A stretch of 64,000 nucleotides of DNA from Nocardia terpenica (GTDB taxonomy: Bacteria > Actinomycetota > Actinomycetes > Mycobacteriales > Mycobacteriaceae): the NCBI RefSeq assembly GCF_013186535.1, contig NZ_JABMCZ010000002.1:434001-498000 (forward strand), given 5' to 3'. Made by a program: the position numbers and the translations under genes. Positions 17,479 to 24,256 of this stretch are shown in pieces. Positions within the stretch are counted from its first letter, which is position 1; every line of letters starts with the position of its first letter. A model generated the notes under the pieces. The model worked only from the letters and a program-made list of their open reading frames with translations. It was not told the DNA's origin and searched no databases.

Positions 17479-19170
17479 ATGGAGTCGGGTACGAACGGGC
17501 GCGGACGACAGGCCAGCTACGGCGGGTCCGCGCGAAACGAGTTCGCGCGCAGGCTCGGTGCGCTGCACCGGGCCGCGGGGTCACCGTCGCTACGCAATGT
17601 GGCGATGCTGGCCCAGCAGCGCGCACAGGAGGCAGGAGAGGGACGATCTGCGCTGGCCTCGGTGCAGCGCATCAGCGACTGGATGACCGGGCGCAACGTG
17701 CCCGCCCGGTTCGAGTCGCTGCAGCCGGTGCTGCAGGTGCTCATCCTGCGGGCGCGGCGGCGGGCCGGAACCCCCAGCGACGCAGTGAATCTGCGCGCCT
17801 GGCGATCGCTGTGGTCGGCGGCGCGGGCGGCCCCGGCGGACAATCTCGCGGGCACGGCGCGGTCGCCGTACCCCGACGCGCCGGGCTACCGCGAGGAGCA
17901 CGAGGCGGTGTTCTTCGGCCGTCGGCGCGCGCTGGTCGCGCTGCTCGAGATGGTGCGCACCTCGGCGAGCCCCGAGCGTGCCGCCGACATCATCGTGGTC
18001 ACCGGCGCGTCCGGCGTCGGGAAGACGGCGCTGCTGCGGGCCGGGCTGGCGCCCGCGCTGAATTCCGAGTCGGGTGGCTGGTCGGTCGCGTATCTGACGC
18101 CCGGCTCCGACCCGCTCGCCGCCCTGGGCGGAGCCTTCAGCGCCGCACCGAATTTCGCGGCGTCCGACGCCGATCTCGAGACCGTCCGGCAGGCGTGCGG
18201 CACGCGGCGACCCCTGGTCATCGTCGACCAGTTCGAGCGGCTGTTCCGCCCCGACGTTCCGGCGTCGGTACTGGAAACCTTCCTGATCCGGCTCAGGCGC
18301 CTCACCCGGATCGGCTCGGTGCTCATCGCGTTGCGCGCCGACCACCTGCTCGACTGCGCGCGCTACCCGTGGCTGGCGGATGCGGTGCAGCACAACAGCT
18401 TCACCGTCAACCCGATGCGGCGGCACGAACTCGTCGCCGCCATCGTGGGCCCGCCCCGCACGCACGGCGTCGCGGTCGATCCCGGCGTGGTGGAGCTCAT
18501 GGTCACCGCGCTGGAGGGCGAGCGGTGCGGCCTGGCCCGCCCCGCCGCCGAGGCGGGCGCGCTGCCCGCGCTGGCCGCCACCACGCGCGCGCTGTGGGCC
18601 GCACACACGGGAAAACGCCTGGACGTCAGCGCCTATCGGCGGATCGGCGGCGTCGCCGGGGTGCTGGGCAGGCACGCCGACAACGTCTGGGAGGCGCTGT
18701 CGGACAGCGAACAGCGCGACGCGCGGCAGATCCTGACCGCGCTGGTCACCGTGCACCGGGACGGCAGCATCATCCGCCGCCGCATCGCCGCCGCCGATCT
18801 GGACCATCTCGCGGCCCGCACGGTCAACGGCCAGCGGCTCGTCGAGCGCCTGGTGCACGCCCGGCTCGTCACGCGCGAACCCCGGTTCGCCTGCCTGAGC
18901 CACGACGCCCTGCTCGACTGGGATCTGTTGCTGGGCTGGATCGCCGACAACCGCGCGGCGCTGCTGTGGCGGCAGCGCATCGAGGACGACGCCGCGGAAT
19001 GGGAGTCGGCCGGGCGCGATCCGGGCCTGCTGTATCGCAGCGTCCGGCTCACCACGGCCATCAACCACTCCGATCCCACGCTGAGCGTCGTCGCCACGGC
19101 GTTCCTGCGCACCTCGGCGCGCGCCGAGCTCGGCGGCGCGCACGACTACCAGGACGTCGGTAGTCGCTGA
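17479..19170 (+). CDS. nSTAND-type P-loop NTPase with N-terminal HTH-like region, no repeat sensor
   Basis: A 563-residue ATPase of the signal-transducing STAND group, closest by eye to nSTAND1 proteins. Residues 1-110 form a helical region like the degenerate helix-turn-helix start of such proteins (ARNEFARRLGALHRAAGSPSLRNVAMLAQQ, RISDWMTGRNVPARFESLQ). Then follow PYPDAPGYREEHEAVFFGRRRALVALLEM, Walker A GASGVGKT at residues 176-183, Walker B VIVDQFERLF with Asp 250, and a winged-helix part containing LSHDALLDWDLLLGWI. In the family this leads into WD40 or TPR sensor repeats; here the protein ends about 70 residues later with none. ATG 17479 is preferred over the in-frame ATG 17377. Role unknown: regulatory or defensive. 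Confidence 0.65.
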   Translation: MESGTNGRGRQASYGGSARNEFARRLGALHRAAGSPSLRNVAMLAQQRAQEAGEGRSALASVQRISDWMTGRNVPARFESLQPVLQVLILRARRRAGTPSDAVNLRAWRSLWSAARAAPADNLAGTARSPYPDAPGYREEHEAVFFGRRRALVALLEMVRTSASPERAADIIVVTGASGVGKTALLRAGLAPALNSESGGWSVAYLTPGSDPLAALGGAFSAAPNFAASDADLETVRQACGTRRPLVIVDQFERLFRPDVPASVLETFLIRLRRLTRIGSVLIALRADHLLDCARYPWLADAVQHNSFTVNPMRRHELVAAIVGPPRTHGVAVDPGVVELMVTALEGERCGLARPAAEAGALPALAATTRALWAAHTGKRLDVSAYRRIGGVAGVLGRHADNVWEALSDSEQRDARQILTALVTVHRDGSIIRRRIAAADLDHLAARTVNGQRLVERLVHARLVTREPRFACLSHDALLDWDLLLGWIADNRAALLWRQRIEDDAAEWESAGRDPGLLYRSVRLTTAINHSDPTLSVVATAFLRTSARAELGGAHDYQDVGSR

Positions 19171-19179
19171 CCGGTACGG

Positions 19180-20475
19180 GTGCGGCGGGCGACCGCGCGC
19201 CGCACCCACCCGAATCGGCCGGTGTCCGCCAGACTGGGACATGTGGCCGACGACACGCCTGCCGATCGGATGCCGCGCTGGCTGCCCCGGGCGCTGCTGC
19301 TGGGGTTCGTCCTGCTCGGCGCGTATCAGCTGACCGATTGGGCGGCGCACCGGCTGCTCGGGCTGGCCACCATGCTCATGGTCGCGTTCTTCGTCTCGCT
19401 GGCCATGGAACCGGCCGTGGACATATTGGCGGCCCGCGGAATTCACCGCGCGCTGGCGACGGGCGTGGTGTTCGTGCTGCTGTTCGCGGCCGTGGCCGGA
19501 TTCCTCGCGGCCCTGGTCACGCTGCTGGTGGAGACCGTCAGCAATCTGCTGCGGGAGCTGCCGGGGCTGGTCAACCAGCTCGTGAGCTGGGTGAATCACG
19601 CCTTCCACCAGCACTTTACGACCGATCAGCTGCGCGATCGGCTGCTGCACGACTCCAACATCATCAACAACTACGCACAGACGGCCGCCAACAATGTGTG
19701 GGGACTGTCGAGCACCATCCTGGGTGGGCTGGCCCAGTTCCTCACCATCGCGCTGTTCAGCATCTACCTCACCGCCGACGGCCCGAAGCTGCGCCGCACG
19801 ATCTGCTCGCTGCTGCCGCCGCGCCGCCAGGACAGGGTGCTGCACGCCTGGGATCTGGCGATCGGCAAGACCGGCGGCTACCTGTACTCGCGTGCGCTGC
19901 TGGCGGTGATCTCCGCCGTGGCGCACGCCGTTTTCCTCGCCATCCTGCACCTGCCCAATGCGCTGGCCCTGGGTGTGTGGTTCGGCGTGGTCGCCTCCTT
20001 CGTGCCGACCATCGGCACCTACTTCGCGGGCGTGCTCCCGGTCCTGGTGGCCCTCACCATCCGCCCCGTGGACGTGCTCTGGCTCCTCATCTTCGTAGTC
20101 CTCTACCAGTGGTTCCAGGACTACCTCCTGCAACCCCGCATCACCGCCCGCACGGTGAACGTCAACGCCGCCGTAGCCCTGCTCGCCGTCCTGGCAGGCG
20201 GCGCCCTCCTGGGCGCGGTAGGCGCCCTCCTGGCCATCCCCGCCACCGCCACCGTCCAAGCCTTCCTCAGCGAATACGTCCCCCGCTACGAGGTCCGCCC
20301 CGACCCCCGCATCGAACGCACCTCCCGGCGAAAAGCACACCGGGAGAAGAAGACTCGAACCGCACGCCGGGATGACCAGAGTCGGAGTACAGGACGGGAC
20401 GACGAGAGCCGGAATGCAGGACGGGACGACAAGGACCGGAGTACAGGCCGGGATGAGACCGACGCACCGGAATGA
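19180..20475 (+). CDS. AI-2E family transporter with repeat-derived C-terminal tail
   Basis: A 431-residue multi-pass membrane protein of the AI-2E (PerM/TqsA) exporter family. About eight hydrophobic segments are visible: near the start ALLLGFVLLGAY and LATMLMVAFFVSLAMEP, then VVFVLLFAAVAGF, a periplasmic helical domain, SSTILGGLAQFLTIALFSIYLTADGP, and the C-terminal group with GVWFGVVASFVPTIGTYF and YQWFQDYLLQPRI, which is a family hallmark. After EYVPRYEV the last 60 or so residues are highly charged (RRDD, GRDD units) and are encoded by a palindromic repeat and a decayed tandem array, so the original stop was probably lost. The start is GTG 19180, or ATG 19270. The transported substrate is unknown. 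Confidence 0.82.
   Translation: MRRATARRTHPNRPVSARLGHVADDTPADRMPRWLPRALLLGFVLLGAYQLTDWAAHRLLGLATMLMVAFFVSLAMEPAVDILAARGIHRALATGVVFVLLFAAVAGFLAALVTLLVETVSNLLRELPGLVNQLVSWVNHAFHQHFTTDQLRDRLLHDSNIINNYAQTAANNVWGLSSTILGGLAQFLTIALFSIYLTADGPKLRRTICSLLPPRRQDRVLHAWDLAIGKTGGYLYSRALLAVISAVAHAVFLAILHLPNALALGVWFGVVASFVPTIGTYFAGVLPVLVALTIRPVDVLWLLIFVVLYQWFQDYLLQPRITARTVNVNAAVALLAVLAGGALLGAVGALLAIPATATVQAFLSEYVPRYEVRPDPRIERTSRRKAHREKKTRTARRDDQSRSTGRDDESRNAGRDDKDRSTGRDETDAPE
20323..20345 (+). repeat. 23-bp palindromic repeat, copy 3 (inside a coding sequence)
   Basis: Arms TCCCGGC and ACCGGGA with core GAAAAGCAC, so slightly diverged. It lies in frame inside the AI-2E transporter gene and encodes the residues SRRKAHRE. 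Confidence 0.75.
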
Positions 20476-20525
20476 CGATGAGCCGACGCACCGGGACGTG
20501 GGCGACACGCCGGGATGACGGTGAA
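20346..20525 (+). repeat. Decayed tandem array of GCCGGGA-type units
   Basis: Irregular units of about 25-30 bases containing GGACGGGACGACGAG, GGAGTACAGG and CGCCGGGATGAC, derived by appearance from the right arm of the palindrome just upstream. Roughly the first 130 bases are translated as the charged tail of the AI-2E protein; the rest is intergenic. Confidence 0.55.
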
Positions 20526-20733
20526 CGGCAAGGGGGTCGGGATCGTGGATGGGGTGGGGCGGCGGTGGGGTGGAGCGTAAGGGCTTGTTAAGTGGGTGTG
20601 AAGGGTGGGGCGGCATGGTTTGGGGGGCGAGGGGGACCTGCCTCGGAGGGGAGGGTGGGTCGGTCTCGTGGGTGAGGGGGGAGCGCTCGGAATTCGGGTG
20701 CAGGGTGGTGCGAATGCGTGCGAGGGTGCACGT
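20526..20733 (+). other. G-rich purine-biased intergenic tract
   Basis: The plus strand between the AI-2E and Eis-like genes is unusually rich in G runs (GGGG repeated at short spacing around 20550-20580, then GGGGGGCGAGGGGG and GAGGGGAGGGTGGG further on) with few C. Four close G-tracts could form a quadruplex on the plus strand. It would lie in the 5' leader of the acetyltransferase mRNA. Confidence 0.5.
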
Positions 20734-21939
20734 ATGACATCGAGGTCCGGCATCACCCTGCGCTCGGCCACTCCCGGGGACGTGGACGAGCTGCTGCTCC
20801 TGCTCAATGCCAGCTTCGGCTCCTGGAGCGAACCCGGCGAGGACGCGCGGGAATTCGAGGTGTTCCCCGTCGAGGACGCGGTGGTCGCCCTCGACGGCGA
20901 TCGGATCGTCGGCCACTCCTCCTGGCGCACGCAGACCGTCACGATGCCGGGCGAGCGCCCCGTCGAGGTGTCGACCATCGCGAATGTCGCTGTGGCGCCG
21001 ACCCATCGGCGGCGCGGCATCCTGCGCGCGATGTACGTCGACCTGCACCGGCGCGCCGAGGCGGCCGGGCTGCCGCTGACCATGTTCACCGCCAGCCAGG
21101 GGGCCATCTACGGCCGCTTCGGCTACGGCCCCGCGGTCACCGAGCACAGGGTCGAGATCGATCGCCGCCTCGCCGCGTTCCGGCCGGACGCGCCCGACGC
21201 GGGTGGGGCCGAGCTCGCCTCGATTCCCGTGGCGCGCCGGGCGGTTCCGGAGATCTACGACCGCTGGCGGCGGCTGGTTCCGGGCGCGCAGCGGCGGCCC
21301 GACGCGTCCTGGCAGTCCCGCTTCGACGACTATCCGCTGGGTCGGCGCGGCGGGAGCGGACTGTTCGCGCTGCTGCACGACGACGGGTACGCGCTGTACC
21401 GCTACCACCGCCGCGACACCGGCTCGGTCATCGAGGTGGTGGAGCTGCGGGCGGTCACGCCGGAGGCGCACGCCGCGCTGTGGCGGACGCTGCTGGCCAC
21501 GGAGCTGTTCGACCGGATCGAGGCGACCCTGCCGCCCGACGACCAACTCCCCTACCTGCTCACCGATCCGCGCCGGGTACGAGTCGTGGACCGCCGCGAC
21601 GCGCTGTGGCTGCGGGTGATGGACGTGCCCGCGGCGCTGACCGCCCGCACCTACCTCGCCGATCTGGATCTCGTTGTGGCGGTGACGGATCCGTTCCGCG
21701 AGGCGGGCGGCACCTTCGCGCTGCGGGTGCGCGACGGCCGCGCCGACTGCGAGCCGACCACCCGCCCCGCCGATATCGAACTGGGCATCGACGTCCTGGG
21801 CTCGCTGTACTTCGGCGCGCACCGGGCCCGCGGCTACGCGTCGGCCCAGCGCCTGCGCACCAAGACCCTCGCCGCCGTCCACGCCCTGGACGCCGCCTTC
21901 GCCGTCGAACGCGACGCGGAGCTGGGCTGGTTCTACTGA
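20734..21939 (+). CDS. Eis-like GNAT N-acetyltransferase
   Basis: A 401-residue protein with the three-part layout of Eis (enhanced intracellular survival) acetyltransferases. The N-terminal GNAT fold (about 1-150) has VSTIANVAVAPTHRRRGILRAMYVDL as acetyl-CoA site and the diagnostic TASQGAIYGRFGYGPA. A second GNAT-like half and a C-terminal sterol-carrier-like region (ADIELGIDVLGSLYFGAHRA) follow, and the chain ends in an aromatic residue at the carboxyl terminus (GWFY), whose C-terminal carboxylate is the catalytic base in Eis. The length fits Eis (about 400). Substrates in the family include aminoglycosides and host or bacterial amines; here unknown. The stop codon abuts palindromic repeat copy 4. 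Confidence 0.85.
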   Translation: MTSRSGITLRSATPGDVDELLLLLNASFGSWSEPGEDAREFEVFPVEDAVVALDGDRIVGHSSWRTQTVTMPGERPVEVSTIANVAVAPTHRRRGILRAMYVDLHRRAEAAGLPLTMFTASQGAIYGRFGYGPAVTEHRVEIDRRLAAFRPDAPDAGGAELASIPVARRAVPEIYDRWRRLVPGAQRRPDASWQSRFDDYPLGRRGGSGLFALLHDDGYALYRYHRRDTGSVIEVVELRAVTPEAHAALWRTLLATELFDRIEATLPPDDQLPYLLTDPRRVRVVDRRDALWLRVMDVPAALTARTYLADLDLVVAVTDPFREAGGTFALRVRDGRADCEPTTRPADIELGIDVLGSLYFGAHRARGYASAQRLRTKTLAAVHALDAAFAVERDAELGWFY

Positions 21940-21962
21940 TCCCGGCCAAAAGCACGCCGGGA
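21940..21962 (+). repeat. 23-bp palindromic repeat, copy 4
   Basis: TCCCGGC and GCCGGGA arms around CAAAAGCAC, starting at the base immediately after the TGA stop of the Eis-like gene. Confidence 0.88.
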
Positions 21963-22320
21963 AAACAAGGGACAGCACGCCAGGAAAACAAGGGACAGCA
22001 CGTAGGGAGAACAAAAGACAGCGGGCCAGGAAGACAACGCGACAACACGCCAGCACAACGAGACAACACGCTAGGACCACAAGAAGACACACCGGGAACG
22101 CGGGACAACACGCCGGGACACAAGGGACAGCACGCCGAGAACGCGGGACTGCATGCTGGGACGCAAGGGACAGCGCGCCGGGACGCAAGAGACAGCGCGC
22201 CGGGAACGCGGGACAGCGCGCTGGGACGCAAGAGACAGCACGCCGGGACACAAGAGACAGCACGCTGGGAACGCGGGACAGCGCGCTGGGACGCGAGGGA
22301 CGGCGCGGTGGGAGGTGGGG
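21963..22320 (+). repeat. Degenerate minisatellite of about 22-bp units
   Basis: About 16 diverged head-to-tail units of the form RRGACAGCRCGCYGGGAMRC with AAG or GCG links fill the gap between the Eis-like gene and yccF. The left part is most decayed and the right part most regular. Each unit resembles the right arm of the adjacent palindrome (AGCACGCCGGGAAC), suggesting growth by local duplication. Open frames crossing it are repeat artefacts. The last 50 bases before yccF contain G-rich sequence and no clear ribosome binding site. Confidence 0.75.
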
Positions 22321-22369
22321 CGTCTCGGGGTTAGCGGACGGGGATGTGCGCTGGCATGCTGGTGGCGTG

Positions 22370-22765
22370 ATGTTGATCCGGTTCGTGCTGAACGTGTTGT
22401 GGCTGGTGTTTGCCGGGTTTTGGATGGCGCTCGGCTACATGCTGGCGGGGGTTGTCTGCTGTGTTCTGATCGTGACCATTCCGTTCGGCATCGCGTCGTT
22501 TCGGATCGCGGCGTATGTGCTGTGGCCGTTCGGGCGGACGACGGTGGAGCGGCCGCACGCGGGGGCCGGGTCGCTGATCGGCAATGTCATCTGGGTGATC
22601 GTGGCCGGGTGGTGGCTCGCGCTGGGGCACCTGCTGACGAGCATTCCGCTGTTCGTCTCGATCATCGGCATTCCGTTCGGCTATGCCAACATCAAGCTGA
22701 TCCCGATCTCGCTCATGCCGCTGGGCCGCGAAATCGTGGCCAGCGACCGGGCTTTCGGTCGCTGA
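22370..22765 (+). CDS. yccF: YccF domain-containing inner membrane protein
   Basis: A 131-residue membrane protein consisting of two copies of the YccF (DUF307) motif. Each copy has a hydrophobic helix pair followed by an IPFG element: FVLNVLWLVFAGFWMALGYM with TIPFGIASFRIA, then NVIWVIVAGWWLALGHL with GIPFGYANIKLI. About four membrane helices are expected. ATG 22370 fits family starts (MLIRFVLNVLWL); GTG 22367 directly before it is an alternative. Function unknown; the family is widespread in Gram-positive and Gram-negative bacteria. It converges with the MarR gene, four bases apart. Confidence 0.9.
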   Translation: MLIRFVLNVLWLVFAGFWMALGYMLAGVVCCVLIVTIPFGIASFRIAAYVLWPFGRTTVERPHAGAGSLIGNVIWVIVAGWWLALGHLLTSIPLFVSIIGIPFGYANIKLIPISLMPLGREIVASDRAFGR

Positions 22766-22769
22766 GCCG

Positions 22770-23207
22770 TTATTCGGATTGATCCACAATCTGTTTCATG
22801 ATCGATACGGCCTGCCGCAGCACCTGTAGTTGATCGATGGTCAAACCGGCCAGTTGCTCGGTCATCCATGCCTCGCGGGCATTGTTCTCGTCCTCCACCA
22901 GGGCACGCCCGCCGGGCGACAGCGAAACGATGATCTGACGGCCGTCGGTGGGATGCGGATTCCGTTCCACCAGTTGCAGTTCCGTCAGCGAGGCGATGAC
23001 CCGGGTCATCGACGGCGGCTGCACGCGCTCCTTGGCGGCCAGGGCGCCCGGCGTCATCGCGCCTTCACGATTCAACGTTGCCAGCGCCGACAGTTGTGTC
23101 AGCGAAATCTGGGCATCGGCACGGCGGCCTCGCAGATGGCGAGTCAAGCGCACCACCGCCAGGGAGAGGTCGGCGGCGAGTCCGCGTATGTCGGAAGACG
23201 TTGTCAC
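22770..23207 (-). CDS. MarR family transcriptional regulator
   Basis: A 145-residue winged-helix repressor. The core shows LTQLSALATLNREGAMTPGALAAKERVQPPSMTRVIASLTELQLVERNPHPTDGRQ, with the recognition helix followed by the beta-hairpin wing (DGRQIIVSLSPGGRALVED). Helices at both ends would form the dimer interface. It is divergent from the small DUF2530 gene, 63 bases apart, and probably controls itself and that gene. The same MarR/DUF2530 pairing occurs in M. tuberculosis (Rv0880-Rv0879c) as I recall. Ligand unknown. Confidence 0.88.
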   Translation of the reverse strand: MTTSSDIRGLAADLSLAVVRLTRHLRGRRADAQISLTQLSALATLNREGAMTPGALAAKERVQPPSMTRVIASLTELQLVERNPHPTDGRQIIVSLSPGGRALVEDENNAREAWMTEQLAGLTIDQLQVLRQAVSIMKQIVDQSE

Positions 23208-23270
23208 AGAGGCAAACGATACGGGACACGCCGCGCCGAAGACGGACGTTCCCGCCGCTATCGTGGAGGG

Positions 23271-23507
23271 GTGACCCCGAACGTCCCGCAGCTTCCGCCG
23301 CGCCTGACCGACCCCCGTCCGGTGCTGGCGGTCGGCGTCGCGCTGTGGGCGATCGCCACGATCGTGGTCTGGCTGACCGACACCTGGGCCCCCGCGCGGC
23401 CGATCTGCCTGATGGGGCTGGCGGTCGGGCTGCTCGCGTACGGCATCTTCGCGCTGCAGCGGCGCTCGGCGCGGCGCGGTGACAAGGGCGCGCAGAAAGG
23501 GCTGTAA
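23271..23507 (+). CDS. DUF2530-type small membrane protein
   Basis: A 78-residue protein from GTG 23271, right after GTGGAGGG. It has two membrane helices (about residues 17-36, VLAVGVALWAIATIVVWL, and 43-62, CLMGLAVGLLAYGIFAL) and a basic C-terminal tail (RRSARRGDKGAQKGL). Composition and context match the DUF2530 family of Mycobacteriales. Function unknown. It is divergent from the MarR gene. Confidence 0.75.
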   Translation: MTPNVPQLPPRLTDPRPVLAVGVALWAIATIVVWLTDTWAPARPICLMGLAVGLLAYGIFALQRRSARRGDKGAQKGL

Positions 23508-23611
23508 CGCCCGCGTACACCGATCTTCGCGATACGTCCGATCACACGATCTTGCCGACTTTTACGGCGAGCGAATTGACTGATCGCGCAGTTCCCGCTT
23601 AACTGCGTTGG

Positions 23612-24238
23612 GTGTCCTCCCGATTGAGCGTCGAAGAACGCAGAGCCCACCTTATCGAGGCGGCAATCGGCCTTGCCGAGAAAAAGGGCGTAGCCGGGGT
23701 AACCACCCGCGATGTGGCTCAGGCAGCTGGTGTTTCGCTCGGTGTGGTGCATTACTGTTTCGAAAACAAGGACGCGCTGATGACCGAACTGGTCAAGGCG
23801 CTATCGATGGAATTACGCGATTCTGTCGAGACCAACGAAACGGTCTGGCAGGACGTCGGAAGTGGAAAAGAATCGCTTCAAAATTTGATACGGGCGAGCC
23901 TCGAACTACTCTGGCTGAACATCGAAGCAACGCCGGAGCGGCAGCTGCTCACCTACGAAACCACGACCTACGCACTGCGGGAAAGTGAACAGACCCCGGC
24001 GAAACTCGCCATCGCCCGGGAGCAGTACACCTTCAACGACTCCACCGTCGCCGACGTCCTCGAACACGCCCGGGACGCCACCGGCACCGAATGGCGAGTC
24101 CCGGTGCGGACGCTCAGCCGCTTCACGCTGTCGGTCATCGACGGCATCGTGTTGCGCTGGCTGGTCGACGACGACAGCGCCGCGGTCCGCGGCCAGCTGG
24201 ACGTGCTGGCGGAGATGATCGCCTCGTACGCCAACTAG
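23612..24238 (+). CDS. TetR/AcrR family transcriptional regulator
   Basis: A 208-residue repressor starting at GTG 23612. The N-terminal helix-turn-helix (about residues 8-55) reads RRAHLIEAAIGLAEKKGVAGVTTRDVAQAAGVSLGVVHYCFENKDALM, of the TetR type. The larger C-terminal helical domain (QLLTYETTTYALRESEQTPAKLAIAREQY) would bind an unknown ligand. This gene is less GC-rich than its neighbours in the first half (GAAAAAGGGCG, TGGAAAAGAATCGC), a mild hint of different ancestry. No divergent target gene is present; the next gene is convergent. The AT-richer 104-base upstream region may hold its own operator. Confidence 0.87.
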   Translation: MSSRLSVEERRAHLIEAAIGLAEKKGVAGVTTRDVAQAAGVSLGVVHYCFENKDALMTELVKALSMELRDSVETNETVWQDVGSGKESLQNLIRASLELLWLNIEATPERQLLTYETTTYALRESEQTPAKLAIAREQYTFNDSTVADVLEHARDATGTEWRVPVRTLSRFTLSVIDGIVLRWLVDDDSAAVRGQLDVLAEMIASYAN

Positions 24239-24256
24239 CGCCCGGGTCTTCGGGTT

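Noticed and set aside
17479..19170. Calling the STAND protein an Avs-type antiphage defence gene
   Set aside because: No repeat sensor, no effector domain and no other defence genes are adjacent; only the ATPase core supports the idea.
17590..22263. A 1557-residue open frame on the minus strand
   Set aside because: It is a read-through shadow of high GC sequence opposite the STAND, AI-2E and Eis-like genes and the repeat arrays, with His/Arg/Gln-rich low-complexity translation and no domain.
22153..22782. Open frame running from the repeat array into yccF
   Set aside because: Its first part is translated minisatellite and its second part is out of frame with the clear YccF protein.
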